Below are positions 1 through 8,140 of a stretch of DNA of 45,534 nucleotides, piece after piece. The notes below the pieces were generated by a model. The model made no database searches. It was given only the letters and a program-made list of their open reading frames with translations, and had not been told where the DNA came from. The DNA lies in contig JAXDLH010000023.1 of NCBI GenBank assembly GCA_034666705.1, positions 1-45,534 on the forward strand, in the 5' to 3' direction. How positions within the stretch are numbered: the first letter of the stretch is position 1; every line of letters begins with the position of its first letter. A program made the position numbers and the translations under genes. The stretch comes from JAXDLH01 sp034666705 (lineage in GTDB: Bacteria > Chloroflexota > UBA6077 > SHYK01).

Positions 1-28
1 CCCCGCGCGTCCCGCCAACCCGCTCATC

Positions 29-439
29 TTACTTCCACTCCCAGAGGGTCGTCACCGTATTGCCCTCGGCGTCGACCTCGTGCTCGCCGATGACCAGTAC
101 GCCCTTCAGCCGGCTGAACGCACCGGACTCGCCGGCCTGGTAGGCGATCGAGAAGCGCATCGCCATCGCCATCCCACTGCCTGTGGCCTTGCCCACTCCA
201 TGCCCATTCCAGATGGCGCCACCGTCAGCTCCCTGACTGATGCCCTGGCCCTCAGCGTAAATCTGCCCGGGAACCCGCTCGAATATGGTGTACGTCCCGA
301 TGTCCATGACCGGGGCGCCGGCTAACTGGCCCGTCTGCTGGACGGTGACTTCCATCTTCACGTAGCGGTAGTCGTCGCCCGGCAGCACGCGCATGCCCGT
401 CGTTCGCCCCGTCAACTCGCCGATCTTCTCGCCCAACAT
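29..439 (-). CDS. Small conserved protein, probable beta-barrel fold, unknown function
   Basis: A 136-residue protein with no signal peptide or membrane segment. I chose the ATG at 439 because AGGAGG lies 7 bases upstream; the frame stays open further upstream, but that extension is arginine-rich and looks non-coding. The sequence alternates short hydrophobic strands with Gly turns and contains 'VMDIGTYTIFERVPGQ', 'IWNGHGVGKATG' and a C-terminal 'TLWEWK'. This pattern recalls a family of uncharacterised proteins common in Actinobacteria and Chloroflexota, perhaps related to the allene-oxide-cyclase-like barrel, but I cannot name the family with certainty. It runs divergently from the VOC gene next to it. 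No catalytic motif is visible, so a ligand-binding role is only a guess. Confidence 0.75.
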   Translation of the reverse strand: MLGEKIGELTGRTTGMRVLPGDDYRYVKMEVTVQQTGQLAGAPVMDIGTYTIFERVPGQIYAEGQGISQGADGGAIWNGHGVGKATGSGMAMAMRFSIAYQAGESGAFSRLKGVLVIGEHEVDAEGNTVTTLWEWK

Positions 440-601
440 GATGTGCCCTCCTGCATTCTGAATTCGGAGATGGACGCGTGAATCCAGCGATGGACGCGCC
501 ACCGCAGCATACTCCCCACTGGGTCGCGGCACCAGATGACGTTGACAGCCCATTGCTACTAACCTATCGTCGCGTAGACATCATTGTCAGGGGGCGCGCC
601 C

Positions 602-1063
602 ATGCAGGGGCTGTCGCACATCGGGCTGAAGAGCACGAACCTCGCACGCTCGGAGCGGTTCTACACCGGTATGCTCGGCGGGGAGGCGGTGCAGCGCCGC
701 GAGATGCCAGACCGGCGCGTGTGGATCCAGGTCAGCGGCGTACGGCTGGAGATCGCCGAGTTGCCCGCCTGGGGCCGGCTCGACGAGGAGCAGCGACGGG
801 CGTTGCCGATGATCTCGTTCCTGGTTACTCCCGACGAAGTGGACCCGATCGTGGCGCGCCTCGTCACTGCGGGCGTACCGCACGATGGACCCAAGCTCAA
901 GGCCACCGGCAATGGCGTAGGCGTCTACTTCGGCGATCCGGACGGTAACCCACTTGCGCTCTCCTGCAACGAGGGCTACGTGCGCGAGGGCCTGGAGCGC
1001 AACACCACCCGCATCTGGGCGGCCGCGCCGTACGATTGGACGCCGGTATCCGAGCCGGTGTAA
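602..1063 (+). CDS. VOC (glyoxalase/bleomycin-resistance/dioxygenase) family protein
   Basis: A 153-residue protein of the vicinal-oxygen-chelate superfamily. It opens with 'GLSHIGLKSTNLARSERFY', the first beta-alpha unit with its metal-ligand His at residue 6. A Glu-bearing strand 'VRLEIAEL' follows, and the C-terminal half has 'GVGVYFGDPDGNPLALSC', the classic second-module ending. The ATG at 602 follows a GGGGG run; an upstream TTG at 584 is in frame but less likely. VOC proteins include glyoxalases, extradiol dioxygenases, epimerases and fosfomycin/bleomycin resistance proteins, and the sequence alone does not decide between them. Its setting among stand-alone catabolic genes suggests a small-molecule lyase or dioxygenase. 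Confidence 0.85.
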   Translation: MQGLSHIGLKSTNLARSERFYTGMLGGEAVQRREMPDRRVWIQVSGVRLEIAELPAWGRLDEEQRRALPMISFLVTPDEVDPIVARLVTAGVPHDGPKLKATGNGVGVYFGDPDGNPLALSCNEGYVREGLERNTTRIWAAAPYDWTPVSEPV

Positions 1064-1091
1064 GGCTAGCGCCCATGTGTACGATGATGAC

Positions 1092-1319
1092 ATGGAGACG
1101 AGCGACCTGGGCTGACTCCTTCTCATCTTGGACATAACCATCGACGGCGTCGGCGGCCTACTGCTGCTCCGAGTGCGTTTCCCGATCCTCGGCCATCTGC
1201 CCGGCGACCTCGTCTGCCAGCGGGACGGCGTACCGGTATTCCTGCCGTTGACCACGATGGTCCTCATCAGCGTCGTACTGACGCTGATACTGAATGCGGT
1301 CGGGCGGCTCTGGCGCTAG
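1092..1319 (+). pseudogene. DUF2905 small membrane protein, interrupted by an in-frame TGA
   Basis: The distal part reads 'FPILGHLPGDL...FLPLTTMVLISVVLTLIL', which is the DUF2905 signature: a periplasmic or cytosolic LPGD turn followed by a C-terminal membrane helix. Reading upstream in the same frame gives METSDLG, a TGA codon at 1113-1115, then LLLIL, where the family normally has an Arg and then the first helix. The stop is thus one C-to-T change from CGA. Helix 1 also carries two Asp residues that do not fit a membrane segment. An internal TTG at 1128 could start a 63-residue remnant, but it has no convincing ribosome site. I call it a decayed gene; translation of a shortened form is not excluded. 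Confidence 0.6.
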
Positions 1320-1359
1320 ATGTCTGCCCCCGGGCTAGCCGCGACACCGTTCACTTTGG

Positions 1360-1414
1360 CCGAAGATGCCCAAGAAGCCCATCCTTCGGAGAGGGGTATC
1401 TTGGGCATCTTCGG
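1360..1414. terminator. Bidirectional terminator-like hairpin
   Basis: A perfect 16-bp inverted repeat (1360-1375 and 1399-1414) with a 23-base loop lies between the DUF2905 remnant and the convergent aspartyl-protease-like gene. There is no clean T tract on either side. Its position between convergent genes fits a shared terminator. Confidence 0.6.
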
Positions 1415-1417
1415 AAC

Positions 1418-1792
1418 TCAGCGCGGATCGAGGCGGCTGACGCGTAGGCCCTCGACCGGGATCAAACGTTGCGCCACTTGATCCACGCCCAGAACGAGCG
1501 CCTCCAGCGTGACTGCGCCAAGCAGATTCGGCTCTCCCGGTCCGTTGAAGATCACCGGAGTAACTCCCTCCAGGCCCGCCACGCGGACCCGCGCGTCGCC
1601 AACGTCGCTTTCGACGACGTCGCCACTCGCCAGCCGAAACGACTGCCGGCGCGCAGGCTGGATCCCCAACCGACGCAGTATGTCGCCTGGCACCGCGGTG
1701 AACGTCGAGCCCCTGTCCACCACAGCCTCAATCGTTTCGAAGTGCGTGGCTGCCAGGTCGCCGATCTGCACGGGAACGCTGAACGTCGTCAC
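1418..1792 (-). CDS. Retropepsin-like (clan AA) aspartyl protease family protein, altered active-site triad
   Basis: A 124-residue single-domain protein. The GTG start at 1792 follows GGAGG. It matches the small bacterial clan AA family: an active-site loop near residue 26 ('AVVDRGSTFTAVP'), a central 'LASGDVVESDVGDARVRV' strand pair, and 'NLLGAVTLEALVLGVD' where the second hydrophobic-hydrophobic-Gly element belongs. Such proteins dimerise like retroviral proteases. The active site should read D-T-G or D-S-G, but here it is D-R-G: the Asp is kept and an Arg replaces the Thr that normally supports the fireman's-grip hydrogen bonds. Activity is therefore doubtful. It is transcribed alone, convergent with the DUF2905 remnant. 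Confidence 0.75.
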   Translation of the reverse strand: MTTFSVPVQIGDLAATHFETIEAVVDRGSTFTAVPGDILRRLGIQPARRQSFRLASGDVVESDVGDARVRVAGLEGVTPVIFNGPGEPNLLGAVTLEALVLGVDQVAQRLIPVEGLRVSRLDPR

Positions 1793-1968
1793 TCCACTGC
1801 CCTCCGATGAGATCTGCGTGCCCTGAAAGCGAGTCTACCAAACCGAGCGTGATGGGCCGGTGCTCACGCGCCGCAAAGTCTCCCCCTCCACAGAAAACGG
1901 CGATAGGCGTACGATAGGGGATCGTCGGGGCCCGCGAGGGCTTCGCACCAGAAGGGGGAGCCAGGCAC

Positions 1969-2949
1969 ATGATCATCGATGCCCACGCGCACACGAACGG
2001 CGGCAACCTCGGCAACTACAAGGCCGGCTTGCTCTCGTCCCGAGCCCTCGCGCAGGGGAACTTCCATCAGGATGAAGAGTCACTCCGCAAGGCAGTGGAC
2101 AACCACATCAAGACGATCATGGACGACGTGGGGACCGACGTTCAGTTCATCTCACCCCGCCCGTTCCAATTGATGCACTCCGAGATCCCCACCAAGGTCG
2201 TCCACTACTATTGCCAGGCCTCGAACGACGTCGACGCGATGACCGTCAAGATCGCGCCCGACCGCTATCGCGCCGTGGCGTCCTTGCCCCAGGTCCCCAC
2301 TGAGCCGGTGAGCACGTGGATCCCGGAGCTGGAGCGCTGCGTCAACGAACTGGGGATGATCGGCTTGTTGATCAACCCGGACCCCTTTGAGGGCAGGGAT
2401 ACCTTTCCCGGTATGGGCGACGAGATCTGGTTCCCGCTCTACGAGAAGATGGTGGAGCTGGACGTGCCGGCCCTCATCCACTCGGCGACGACGGTCAATC
2501 CGTGGGACTATTACCAGAACTACTTCATCACCACCGAGACGTCGTGCATCCTGCAGATGATCGAGAAGCGGGTGTTCAACACCTTCCCCAACCTGAAGAT
2601 CATGGTCTCCCACGGCGGCGGCTCGATCCCCTACCAGATCGGGCGCTGGCGGTCGAACTTCGGGCGCATGATGGGACTCGATTTCGACGAGGAGCTGCGC
2701 AAGTTCTACTTCGACACCGCGCTCTACAACGTGGAGTCGCTCGAGCTCCTCTTCAAGATCGTCGGTACCGACCGCTGCATGTTCGGTACGGAGAACCCGG
2801 GCACCGGCACGTGGCGCTGGCCGAAGACCGGCAAGATGCTGGATGACACGAAGCCGCTCATCGAGAGCATCGAGTGGCTGACCGCAGAGGACAAGGCGAA
2901 CATCTTCGAGAATACGGCGAAGAAGGTCTTCTCCCGCTACAAGCCCTGA
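1969..2949 (+). CDS. Amidohydrolase-2 family protein, LigJ (4-oxalomesaconate hydratase)-like
   Basis: A 326-residue TIM-barrel metal enzyme of the ACMSD/gamma-resorcylate decarboxylase/LigJ group. Visible metal ligands are HxH at residues 6 and 8 ('DAHAHTNG'), H171 ('ALIHSATT'), H215 ('VSHGGGSIPY') and E275 ('MFGTENPG'). The Glu in the last motif, instead of the Asp of ACMSD, is shared with LigJ, and segments such as 'IPELERCVNELGMIG' and 'PLYEKMVEL' resemble LigJ closely. LigJ hydrates 4-oxalomesaconate in protocatechuate 4,5-cleavage. No other lig gene is adjacent, though an RraA/LigK-like aldolase relative lies about 10 kb away, so the exact substrate is open. Length is usual for the family. 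It is monocistronic, ending in a long hairpin. Confidence 0.82.
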   Translation: MIIDAHAHTNGGNLGNYKAGLLSSRALAQGNFHQDEESLRKAVDNHIKTIMDDVGTDVQFISPRPFQLMHSEIPTKVVHYYCQASNDVDAMTVKIAPDRYRAVASLPQVPTEPVSTWIPELERCVNELGMIGLLINPDPFEGRDTFPGMGDEIWFPLYEKMVELDVPALIHSATTVNPWDYYQNYFITTETSCILQMIEKRVFNTFPNLKIMVSHGGGSIPYQIGRWRSNFGRMMGLDFDEELRKFYFDTALYNVESLELLFKIVGTDRCMFGTENPGTGTWRWPKTGKMLDDTKPLIESIEWLTAEDKANIFENTAKKVFSRYKP

Positions 2950-2960
2950 GTCAAACGCAA

Positions 2961-3016
2961 CAATCCGCCGCGTGCTGGGTCCGGATCCCGCTCCGGAACC
3001 GGCACGCGGCGGATTG
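2961..3016. terminator. Long bidirectional terminator-like hairpin
   Basis: A perfect 15-bp inverted repeat (2961-2975 with 3002-3016) whose interior continues to pair through two TCCGGA blocks, giving a stem of roughly 26 bp with a few mismatches and a small loop. It starts 12 bases after the amidohydrolase stop. The next gene is convergent, so it may end transcription from both sides; there is no T tract. Confidence 0.65.
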
Positions 3017-3177
3017 TCGGCTGGCCCTCCGGAAAGGGCGTTGCGGTGAAATCGTCGTTCTGCCCGCGACCGCGGTGCGCAGCCTTTTCGTATCATTCGG
3101 CGTCAGTCGCCGCCCGAGAGGAGCACGGTGGTCGTCACCCCGGGCTTCATGATTGGAAGCGTGGAAGCGACGCTGCG

Positions 3178-4299
3178 CTATTTGTCGAGCCCCCGCTGAA
3201 CGGCGCTATCGATCAGCGAGCGGTCGATCATTTTGCTGATGTCCACGCTCTTCACGGCCGGGTTGTCGACCGCTAGGGTCTCGACCGCATCGTTGAACTG
3301 ATCGACTGCCGGATAGGGTGGGCTCCCGCCTACTTTGAGGTAGAAGTCGTACGCCGCACCCATCGCGGTGGGATCCGTGTTCTGCAGCCACTTGCCGAGC
3401 ACCTCGATCGACTTCGCGCGGTCCTTGTGAGCCGCGGCCACGGCCTCGGTGATCGCGTCGACGTAGCGCTGGACAACGTCGTGGTTTGCGTTCAGGTAGG
3501 AGCGCTGTACGAGGGTCGTATTGTTCGGCGTAGGCAGGTTCAGGCCGGCCACGTCGACGAGCTGATGAAGCCCCGCAGCCTCTTCGATCAAGGAGCCCGG
3601 CGGCTGGTCCAGGCCGGCGTCGATCGCCCCATTCAGGAGCGCAGCCGTGCGGTTCTGGGCTGAACCCACGGTCACGACGTTGACGTCCTTGTCAGGGTCG
3701 AGGCCGAGGCGCTTAAGCACGACCCGACTGGCGATATCCGACGACGAGCCGTGCGCGCTGACGCCGATTTTCTTCCCACGCAGATCGTCCACGTTCCTGA
3801 TCTCGGGCCGCACCTCGAAGACGTACGGGTAGATACCGATCGTCGTCGCCACCGACACGAGATCCGCGCCGGTGCTGTTCGCGCTCACCGCCTCGGAGCC
3901 GCCGCCACTCGTGATCTGCACCTGATTGGCAAGGAGTGCGGATACCGCATTCGAGCTCGCGATGAACTGCAGGTCCACGTCGAGCCCGTGCTTCTGGAAG
4001 TAGCCGCCGTCCTGCGCCATCCATACCGGCAGGATGCCCATGAATGTCTCGCTATAGGCGACGGTGAGCTTCGTGGGCGTGGAAGGGATAGCCGGGCCGT
4101 TGCTGCTCGCCGGCGCCGGGCTGCCGTTCGACGGTGCCGGACTGCTCTGCGCCGGGCTTGCCCCTTGGGCGGCGCCCACTGAAATCGTTGGTGCCGGCTG
4201 CGAGCCGGTGGGTGCCGCGCAGGCCGCCAGTATCAGCATGCCAATCAGGGCAATCGCCGGTGCCAGGCCAAACTGCTTGATGGGGATGCGCAATCGCAC
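3178..4299 (-). CDS. ABC transporter substrate-binding lipoprotein, NMT1/SsuA/TauA type
   Basis: A 373-residue periplasmic-type binding protein anchored as a lipoprotein: a basic N-terminus, a hydrophobic stretch, then lipobox 'LILAAC' with Cys27, followed by a Pro/Ser/Gly-rich linker to about residue 72. The mature domain begins 'KLTVAYSETFMGILPVWMAQDGGYFQKHG', the opening of the NMT1/THI5-like fold used for nitrate, sulfonates, taurine and thiamine precursors. 'GAIDAGLDQPPGSLIEEA' lies in the second lobe. The GTG start at 4299 follows GGAGG. No permease or ATPase is beside it, so it is an orphan binding protein that must use a transporter encoded elsewhere. The ligand cannot be told from sequence. 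Confidence 0.85.
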   Translation of the reverse strand: MRLRIPIKQFGLAPAIALIGMLILAACAAPTGSQPAPTISVGAAQGASPAQSSPAPSNGSPAPASSNGPAIPSTPTKLTVAYSETFMGILPVWMAQDGGYFQKHGLDVDLQFIASSNAVSALLANQVQITSGGGSEAVSANSTGADLVSVATTIGIYPYVFEVRPEIRNVDDLRGKKIGVSAHGSSSDIASRVVLKRLGLDPDKDVNVVTVGSAQNRTAALLNGAIDAGLDQPPGSLIEEAAGLHQLVDVAGLNLPTPNNTTLVQRSYLNANHDVVQRYVDAITEAVAAAHKDRAKSIEVLGKWLQNTDPTAMGAAYDFYLKVGGSPPYPAVDQFNDAVETLAVDNPAVKSVDISKMIDRSLIDSAVQRGLDK

Positions 4300-4447
4300 G
4301 ATCCGTGCCTCCTCTACCCAGATGATTCCTATTACGTTGTAGCGCAGTAGGGAGGGAGCTTGCCCACAGTACCTGGAGGCGATTGGTGGGTCCCACTATA
4401 AGGTGAGCGTCGCCGCCCAACAGCGCAAGAGACCCCGGTGAACGGTC

Positions 4448-5962
4448 TTACGCGCTGGGTGCAGCGAGCGGCAAAGTGAAACGGAATGTCACCGTGCCGG
4501 CGGCGCTCTCCGCCCAGATGCGGCCGCCATGGGCGCGGACCAGCTCGCGGCAGATGTAGAGACCGAGGCCCAGGCCGCCTGCGCCGGTATTGCGCGCCCG
4601 GCTGCTCCGGTAGAAGCGGCGAAAGAGTTGCCCGATCTCCTCGTGGCTGAGATCCGACCCCTCGTTGACTACGGCGATCTCGACATTTTCATCGTGAACC
4701 GTGATCGACGTCTGGATTGGGGTGCCCGGCGTTCCGTACTTCGCGGCGTTGGTGATCAGGTTGCCCACCACCTGTTCCAGCCGTCCCGGGTCGGCGGAAA
4801 TGCGTGGAATTGCCCCCGCCACCACGAACTGCACCGGGTGGTCCCCGAGCGTCTCCGCCATGCGGCCAACGGCGGCCCTAAGCAGCGTAGGCAGATCGAC
4901 CATCAACGGCTCGAGCTTCAGCCGCCCCGCACTCAGGAGCGATGAATCGAGCAGGTCGCTGATCATGCGGTAGAGCTGCCGCGCGCTGGCCAAAATGTGC
5001 TCCACGGCCTGCTGCTCGGTCTCGCCCGCATCTCGTGCTGCGCCCAGCGCCTGCAAGAGTTGCGCATGGGCCGCTACGGCCGCGACCGGTTGACGCAGGT
5101 CGTGCGCGATCGCAGAGGTCCACTCCTCGCGGAGCCGCTCGAGCTCCTTCAACACCGAGATGTCCTGGTAGGAGACGACGGCTCCGGTCACCTCACCATC
5201 GGGCGCACGCACCGGCGCGGCACGGCCGAGCACTGGTAAAGGCTGGCCATGGGGCTGGAGCACCACCAACTCCTCACTATCAATACTCTCCCCACGCAGG
5301 GCCCGGCTCGTGAGCAGCTCTTCGAGCTCCAGCCGCTGCCCGTCGGGTCGCAGCACGAGGCCCACCCGTTGCTCGTGGCCGCGCGCCGGATCAAGTGGTC
5401 CGAAGATCTCCACCGCGCGAGTGTTCTGCTCCAGCCGCCCGGTGACGGCGTCGACCGCGATGATTGCGTCCGGCACTGCCGCAAGCAAGGCCTGGAGACG
5501 GCGCTGCTCGGCCTCGGCGGCATTGCGCGCTTCTTGCTCGCGGCGGAGCAGCTCGGTGCGCTCGCTTACGTCGCGGATCACTGAGGTTACGAGCAGCCCG
5601 CGCTCGGTGTGCAGCGGGCTAAGGCTAATCTCGACTGGCAGCTCGCGTCCGTCCTTACAGCGGGCATAGAGCTCCAGCCCCATACCCATCGGCCGGGTGC
5701 GTGGAGCGGCGACGTAGCCCGCACGATGGCCCACGTGCGCCTCACGAAAGCGCTCGGGCAGCAGGATGTCCTGCACCTGCCCGCGCAGCTCGTCACGGGT
5801 ATAGCCGAACGTCTCCTCGGCTTGGCGGTTGACGAGGACGATGCGGCCCCGATCGTCGACGATGACGATCGGATCGGGGGCGGAATCGAGCAGGCCCTGG
5901 AAGAGCGCCTCTGATGACGCGAGCTGCGTCGTCTGCCGCGATGCCTCCGGCTCAGCAGCCAC
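4448..5962 (-). CDS. Sensor histidine kinase with two PAS domains
   Basis: A 504-residue soluble kinase without membrane helices. PAS1 covers about residues 17-135 ('SAPDPIVIVDDRGRIVLVN' ... 'VIRDVSERTELLRR'). A short coiled coil is followed by PAS2 (about 158-270), then HisKA with the phospho-acceptor in 'AIAHDLRQP' near residue 290. HATPase_c follows with N-box 'NLITNAAKYG' and G-box 'GGLGLGLYICRELV'. Its GTG start lies 8 bases after the stop of the upstream response regulator, and AGGAGG overlaps that stop, so the two are translated from one message. The lack of a membrane segment suggests a cytosolic cue such as redox state, oxygen or a small ligand. No haem- or flavin-binding residue pattern is obvious. 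Confidence 0.93.
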   Translation of the reverse strand: MAAEPEASRQTTQLASSEALFQGLLDSAPDPIVIVDDRGRIVLVNRQAEETFGYTRDELRGQVQDILLPERFREAHVGHRAGYVAAPRTRPMGMGLELYARCKDGRELPVEISLSPLHTERGLLVTSVIRDVSERTELLRREQEARNAAEAEQRRLQALLAAVPDAIIAVDAVTGRLEQNTRAVEIFGPLDPARGHEQRVGLVLRPDGQRLELEELLTSRALRGESIDSEELVVLQPHGQPLPVLGRAAPVRAPDGEVTGAVVSYQDISVLKELERLREEWTSAIAHDLRQPVAAVAAHAQLLQALGAARDAGETEQQAVEHILASARQLYRMISDLLDSSLLSAGRLKLEPLMVDLPTLLRAAVGRMAETLGDHPVQFVVAGAIPRISADPGRLEQVVGNLITNAAKYGTPGTPIQTSITVHDENVEIAVVNEGSDLSHEEIGQLFRRFYRSSRARNTGAGGLGLGLYICRELVRAHGGRIWAESAAGTVTFRFTLPLAAPSA

Positions 5963-5970
5963 GAACCCTC

Positions 5971-6627
5971 CTACGCCTCGGTCCCGTTCACCAGCCCGTT
6001 TCGCAGGGCGAAGGCCACAACCTGGGCACGGTTTTGCACGTGGAGCTTGTCGAGGATATTGCGCAGGTGATACTTCACGGTGTTCTCGCTCACGATGAGC
6101 CGCTCAGCGAGCTCGCGGTTCGAGGTGATCCCCTGCACCAGCAACTCCAGCACCTCACGCTCGCGCTCCGTCAGCGCGTCCGGATCATGATCGCGCGATG
6201 TGGCCTGGGGCGCTGGCTTGGCAAATTCGCCGAGCAGTTTGCGGGCGAGGCCCGGGGTGAGCGCGGGTTCGCCGCGGCCAACCCCTTCGAGCAGCCCGAA
6301 TAGCTCGTCGGCGCGCAGGTCCTTGAACACGTATCCCTGGGCGCCAGACTTGATCGCCTCGAAAAGGTCGCTGTCGTCCTCCGATGCAGTGAGGACCACC
6401 ACCCGCACTTCGGGCAGGTCGGCGCTGATGAGACGGGTAGCGGCCAGGCCGTCTAGCTCGGGCATGGAGAGATCCATCAGGACGATGTCTGGCCGCGCGC
6501 TCTGCGCCATCTCCACAGCCTCGCGGCCATTGCGCGCCGCGCCGACGACCTCGATCCCACGCGCCTCGAGCAATGAACGTAGCCCTTCGCGAAATAGGGC
6601 GTGGTCGTCGGCGATAACGACGCGCAT
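5971..6627 (-). CDS. NarL/FixJ-family response regulator (REC plus LuxR-type HTH)
   Basis: A 218-residue DNA-binding regulator. The receiver domain (about 1-120) has the acidic pair in 'MRVVIADDH', phospho-acceptor Asp52 in 'VLMDLSMPELDG', the switch Thr in 'VVVLTASE' and Lys in 'VFKDLRADE'. The LuxR-type helix-turn-helix (about 150-212) reads 'LTEREREVLELLVQG' and 'VSENTVKYHLRNILDKL'. I chose the ATG at 6627 because GAGGTG lies 5 bases upstream and the receiver starts exactly there; an earlier in-frame start would add 30 non-homologous residues. It is cotranscribed with the histidine kinase downstream, its presumed partner. It is the only transcription factor I recognise in the window, so neighbouring stress genes are plausible targets. 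Confidence 0.93.
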   Translation of the reverse strand: MRVVIADDHALFREGLRSLLEARGIEVVGAARNGREAVEMAQSARPDIVLMDLSMPELDGLAATRLISADLPEVRVVVLTASEDDSDLFEAIKSGAQGYVFKDLRADELFGLLEGVGRGEPALTPGLARKLLGEFAKPAPQATSRDHDPDALTEREREVLELLVQGITSNRELAERLIVSENTVKYHLRNILDKLHVQNRAQVVAFALRNGLVNGTEA

Positions 6628-6657
6628 TGGCTCACCTCGTGGTCCAAGTATAGGAAC

Positions 6658-6681
6658 AGCGACCGCCGTTGGGCGGTCGCT
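6658..6681 (-). terminator. Hairpin between doxX-like gene and response regulator
   Basis: A perfect 10-bp inverted repeat (6658-6667 and 6672-6681) with a 4-base loop. On the minus strand it lies 32 bases after the DoxX stop and is followed by GTTCCTAT, a weak T-rich stretch. It probably ends doxX transcription, which would give the regulator-kinase pair its own promoter in the 30 bases beyond, or it may attenuate read-through. Confidence 0.55.
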
Positions 6682-6713
6682 GTCGCGAGCAAGCGGTGTA
6701 ACGATGGGGTCAG

Positions 6714-7331
6714 TCACGCGGCCCGCGGTGCTTGAAGGAGATCATCCTCTCCTTGAACCCGCTTGTGGCGAACCAGGAACCCAGGTCGCCATGGGGTGCC
6801 GAGCGCTTGCAGCAACCAGCGGTCAGCGCCGATCCAGCCGGCGGTCTTCCAGGCCAGGACGAGCCACGTTGCGAAGGCGAACAGCAACGGGTTTGTCGAC
6901 GCGCTACCGGCCATCAGGTAGTTCCAGTTCATGAAGGCGCCCGTGAACGCCGCCACGCCGGTGAAGGCGCCGATGATGAGCGCGATGCCGACTGCCACCT
7001 CGCCGAGCGTCACCAGCTTGGCGAACCACACGTACGAACCGGTGTTCAGCAGCATTTCCATTATGCCGCGGTACCAATCAAAGGCGGCGACTGGCTTCGG
7101 GTCGACCGTGATTGCGCGCTGGAAGTAGCCCTGCAACGCCGTACCCGTGGTCATCCACGCCGGGTTCTGCAGCTTCTCCCACCCTGCGTAGAGCCACTGC
7201 CAGCCCAGCCAGAGGCGGAGCGGCAGCCAGAGCCACGCCAGCCTCGTATCGCTGAACAGGAAATGCGCGATGGGCGAGTCGGTGACGGCGACCGCATTGT
7301 GCGAGGCTCCGTTCCTGAAAATATTCTGCAT
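6714..7331 (-). CDS. DoxX family membrane protein
   Basis: A 205-residue integral membrane protein with about four helices. The first bears 'LPLRLWLGWQWLYAGWEKL', the typical DoxX opening with Trp/Gly-rich helix and 'GWEKL' end; later helices contain 'LVTLGEVAVGIALIIGAF' and 'NPLLFAFATWLVLAWK'. DoxX/DoxD relatives form part of thiosulfate:quinone oxidoreductase in Archaea, while many bacterial members are linked to redox stress. The middle loop is longer than in minimal DoxX proteins, as in the DoxD/TQO subset. The ATG at 7331 follows GGGAGG by 5 bases. It is upstream of the response regulator on the same strand but separated from it by a hairpin. No DoxA partner is present. Confidence 0.85.
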   Translation of the reverse strand: MQNIFRNGASHNAVAVTDSPIAHFLFSDTRLAWLWLPLRLWLGWQWLYAGWEKLQNPAWMTTGTALQGYFQRAITVDPKPVAAFDWYRGIMEMLLNTGSYVWFAKLVTLGEVAVGIALIIGAFTGVAAFTGAFMNWNYLMAGSASTNPLLFAFATWLVLAWKTAGWIGADRWLLQALGTPWRPGFLVRHKRVQGEDDLLQAPRAA

Positions 7332-7537
7332 CTCATCCTCCCGTGTGGCGATGGCTACGTACTACGTCCACTGTATTGGCGTGCGAAATTGGAAGCCACG
7401 TGCGGCTGGGTAGTTTTCAGAGGCGCGCAATTGGGCAGCGGGTATCCCATCCAAACGTGCGAGTGGTCGGGTCGGCCCCACCCCAGCGGGTAGGAGCCTG
7501 TCCCGGCCACTCCGCAGGTGCCCGAGGCGAGCGCCTT

Positions 7538-8140
7538 CTATCCATAGAGCGTGTCAGCGCGGGCTTGCTCCATCGCGAGGTTGCGAGCTGCTACGAACCG
7601 GGCGTGGATCGGCCGGTCCGCATCGACGAGCTCGGAGAGCCGCCAGGCGTAAAGCTTACGCATCGCAGCGTCGAGGTCGGTCATGGCGAGCGTGCGAACG
7701 CTATTCAGCCCACCGTAGAAGCGGTCGCGGCTTGGCTCCAGCTTGTCGGCCAGGAATAGCACCTTCGCAATGGGGCCCATGTGCGTCGACCCGGTCACGT
7801 GGTCCCGCACTGCGTCGAGGATCTCTTCGTCGTCAATATCCCACTCGCGGCGCAGCACCTCAGCGCCGACTGGCGCGTGAAGCAGCTTGGGCACTCGTGC
7901 CTCGGTGAGGTCGACTGTAAGGTTGTAGCGCTCGGCAAGCTGGGCGAGCTTGCGATCCGAGTACCCTTCGGCGACGTCGTGCAGCAACGCGGCCAGGACC
8001 ACCCGCTCTTGATCGACGCCATGGGCGTGGGCGATCGTGCGGGCTAGCTCGACGGTGGCCTCAGTGTGGGTCAGCACCTCCGGTGAAACCTCTTCCGCCA
8101 GGCGGGCACGAATTGTGGCGAGGCTGGGCATGGTACGCAT
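7538..8140 (-). CDS. yqeK: HD-domain hydrolase, YqeK-like (symmetrical dinucleoside tetraphosphatase type)
   Basis: A 200-residue HD-domain phosphohydrolase. Metal-binding positions are H25 in 'VLTHTEATVELA', H54-D55 in 'LLHDVAEGYS' and a distal Asp in the helix after residue 110 ('DAVRDHVTGS'). 'KVLFLADKLEPSRDRF' is a strong YqeK signature. YqeK of Gram-positive bacteria cleaves Ap4A symmetrically to two ADP, limiting an alarmone made under heat or oxidative stress. In Firmicutes yqeK usually sits with nadD, which is not the case here. The start at 8140 has AAGGG upstream. It is divergent from the di-iron protein gene; the 284-base gap between them holds small GC-rich inverted repeats and no gene. 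Confidence 0.85.
   Translation of the reverse strand: MRTMPSLATIRARLAEEVSPEVLTHTEATVELARTIAHAHGVDQERVVLAALLHDVAEGYSDRKLAQLAERYNLTVDLTEARVPKLLHAPVGAEVLRREWDIDDEEILDAVRDHVTGSTHMGPIAKVLFLADKLEPSRDRFYGGLNSVRTLAMTDLDAAMRKLYAWRLSELVDADRPIHARFVAARNLAMEQARADTLYG

Noticed and set aside
3128..3199. 23-codon ORF (GTG start) with a good AGAGGAG ribosome site after the LigJ-like gene
   Set aside because: It overlaps the 3' end of the convergent binding-protein gene and matches nothing I recognise; it could be the remnant start of a lost gene, but the support is too thin for a feature.
4448..5962. 'NEG' instead of 'DxG' in the G1 box of the histidine kinase, suggesting a dead kinase
   Set aside because: Many active PAS kinases have 'NEG' or 'NQG' at this place, and the N- and G2-boxes are intact.
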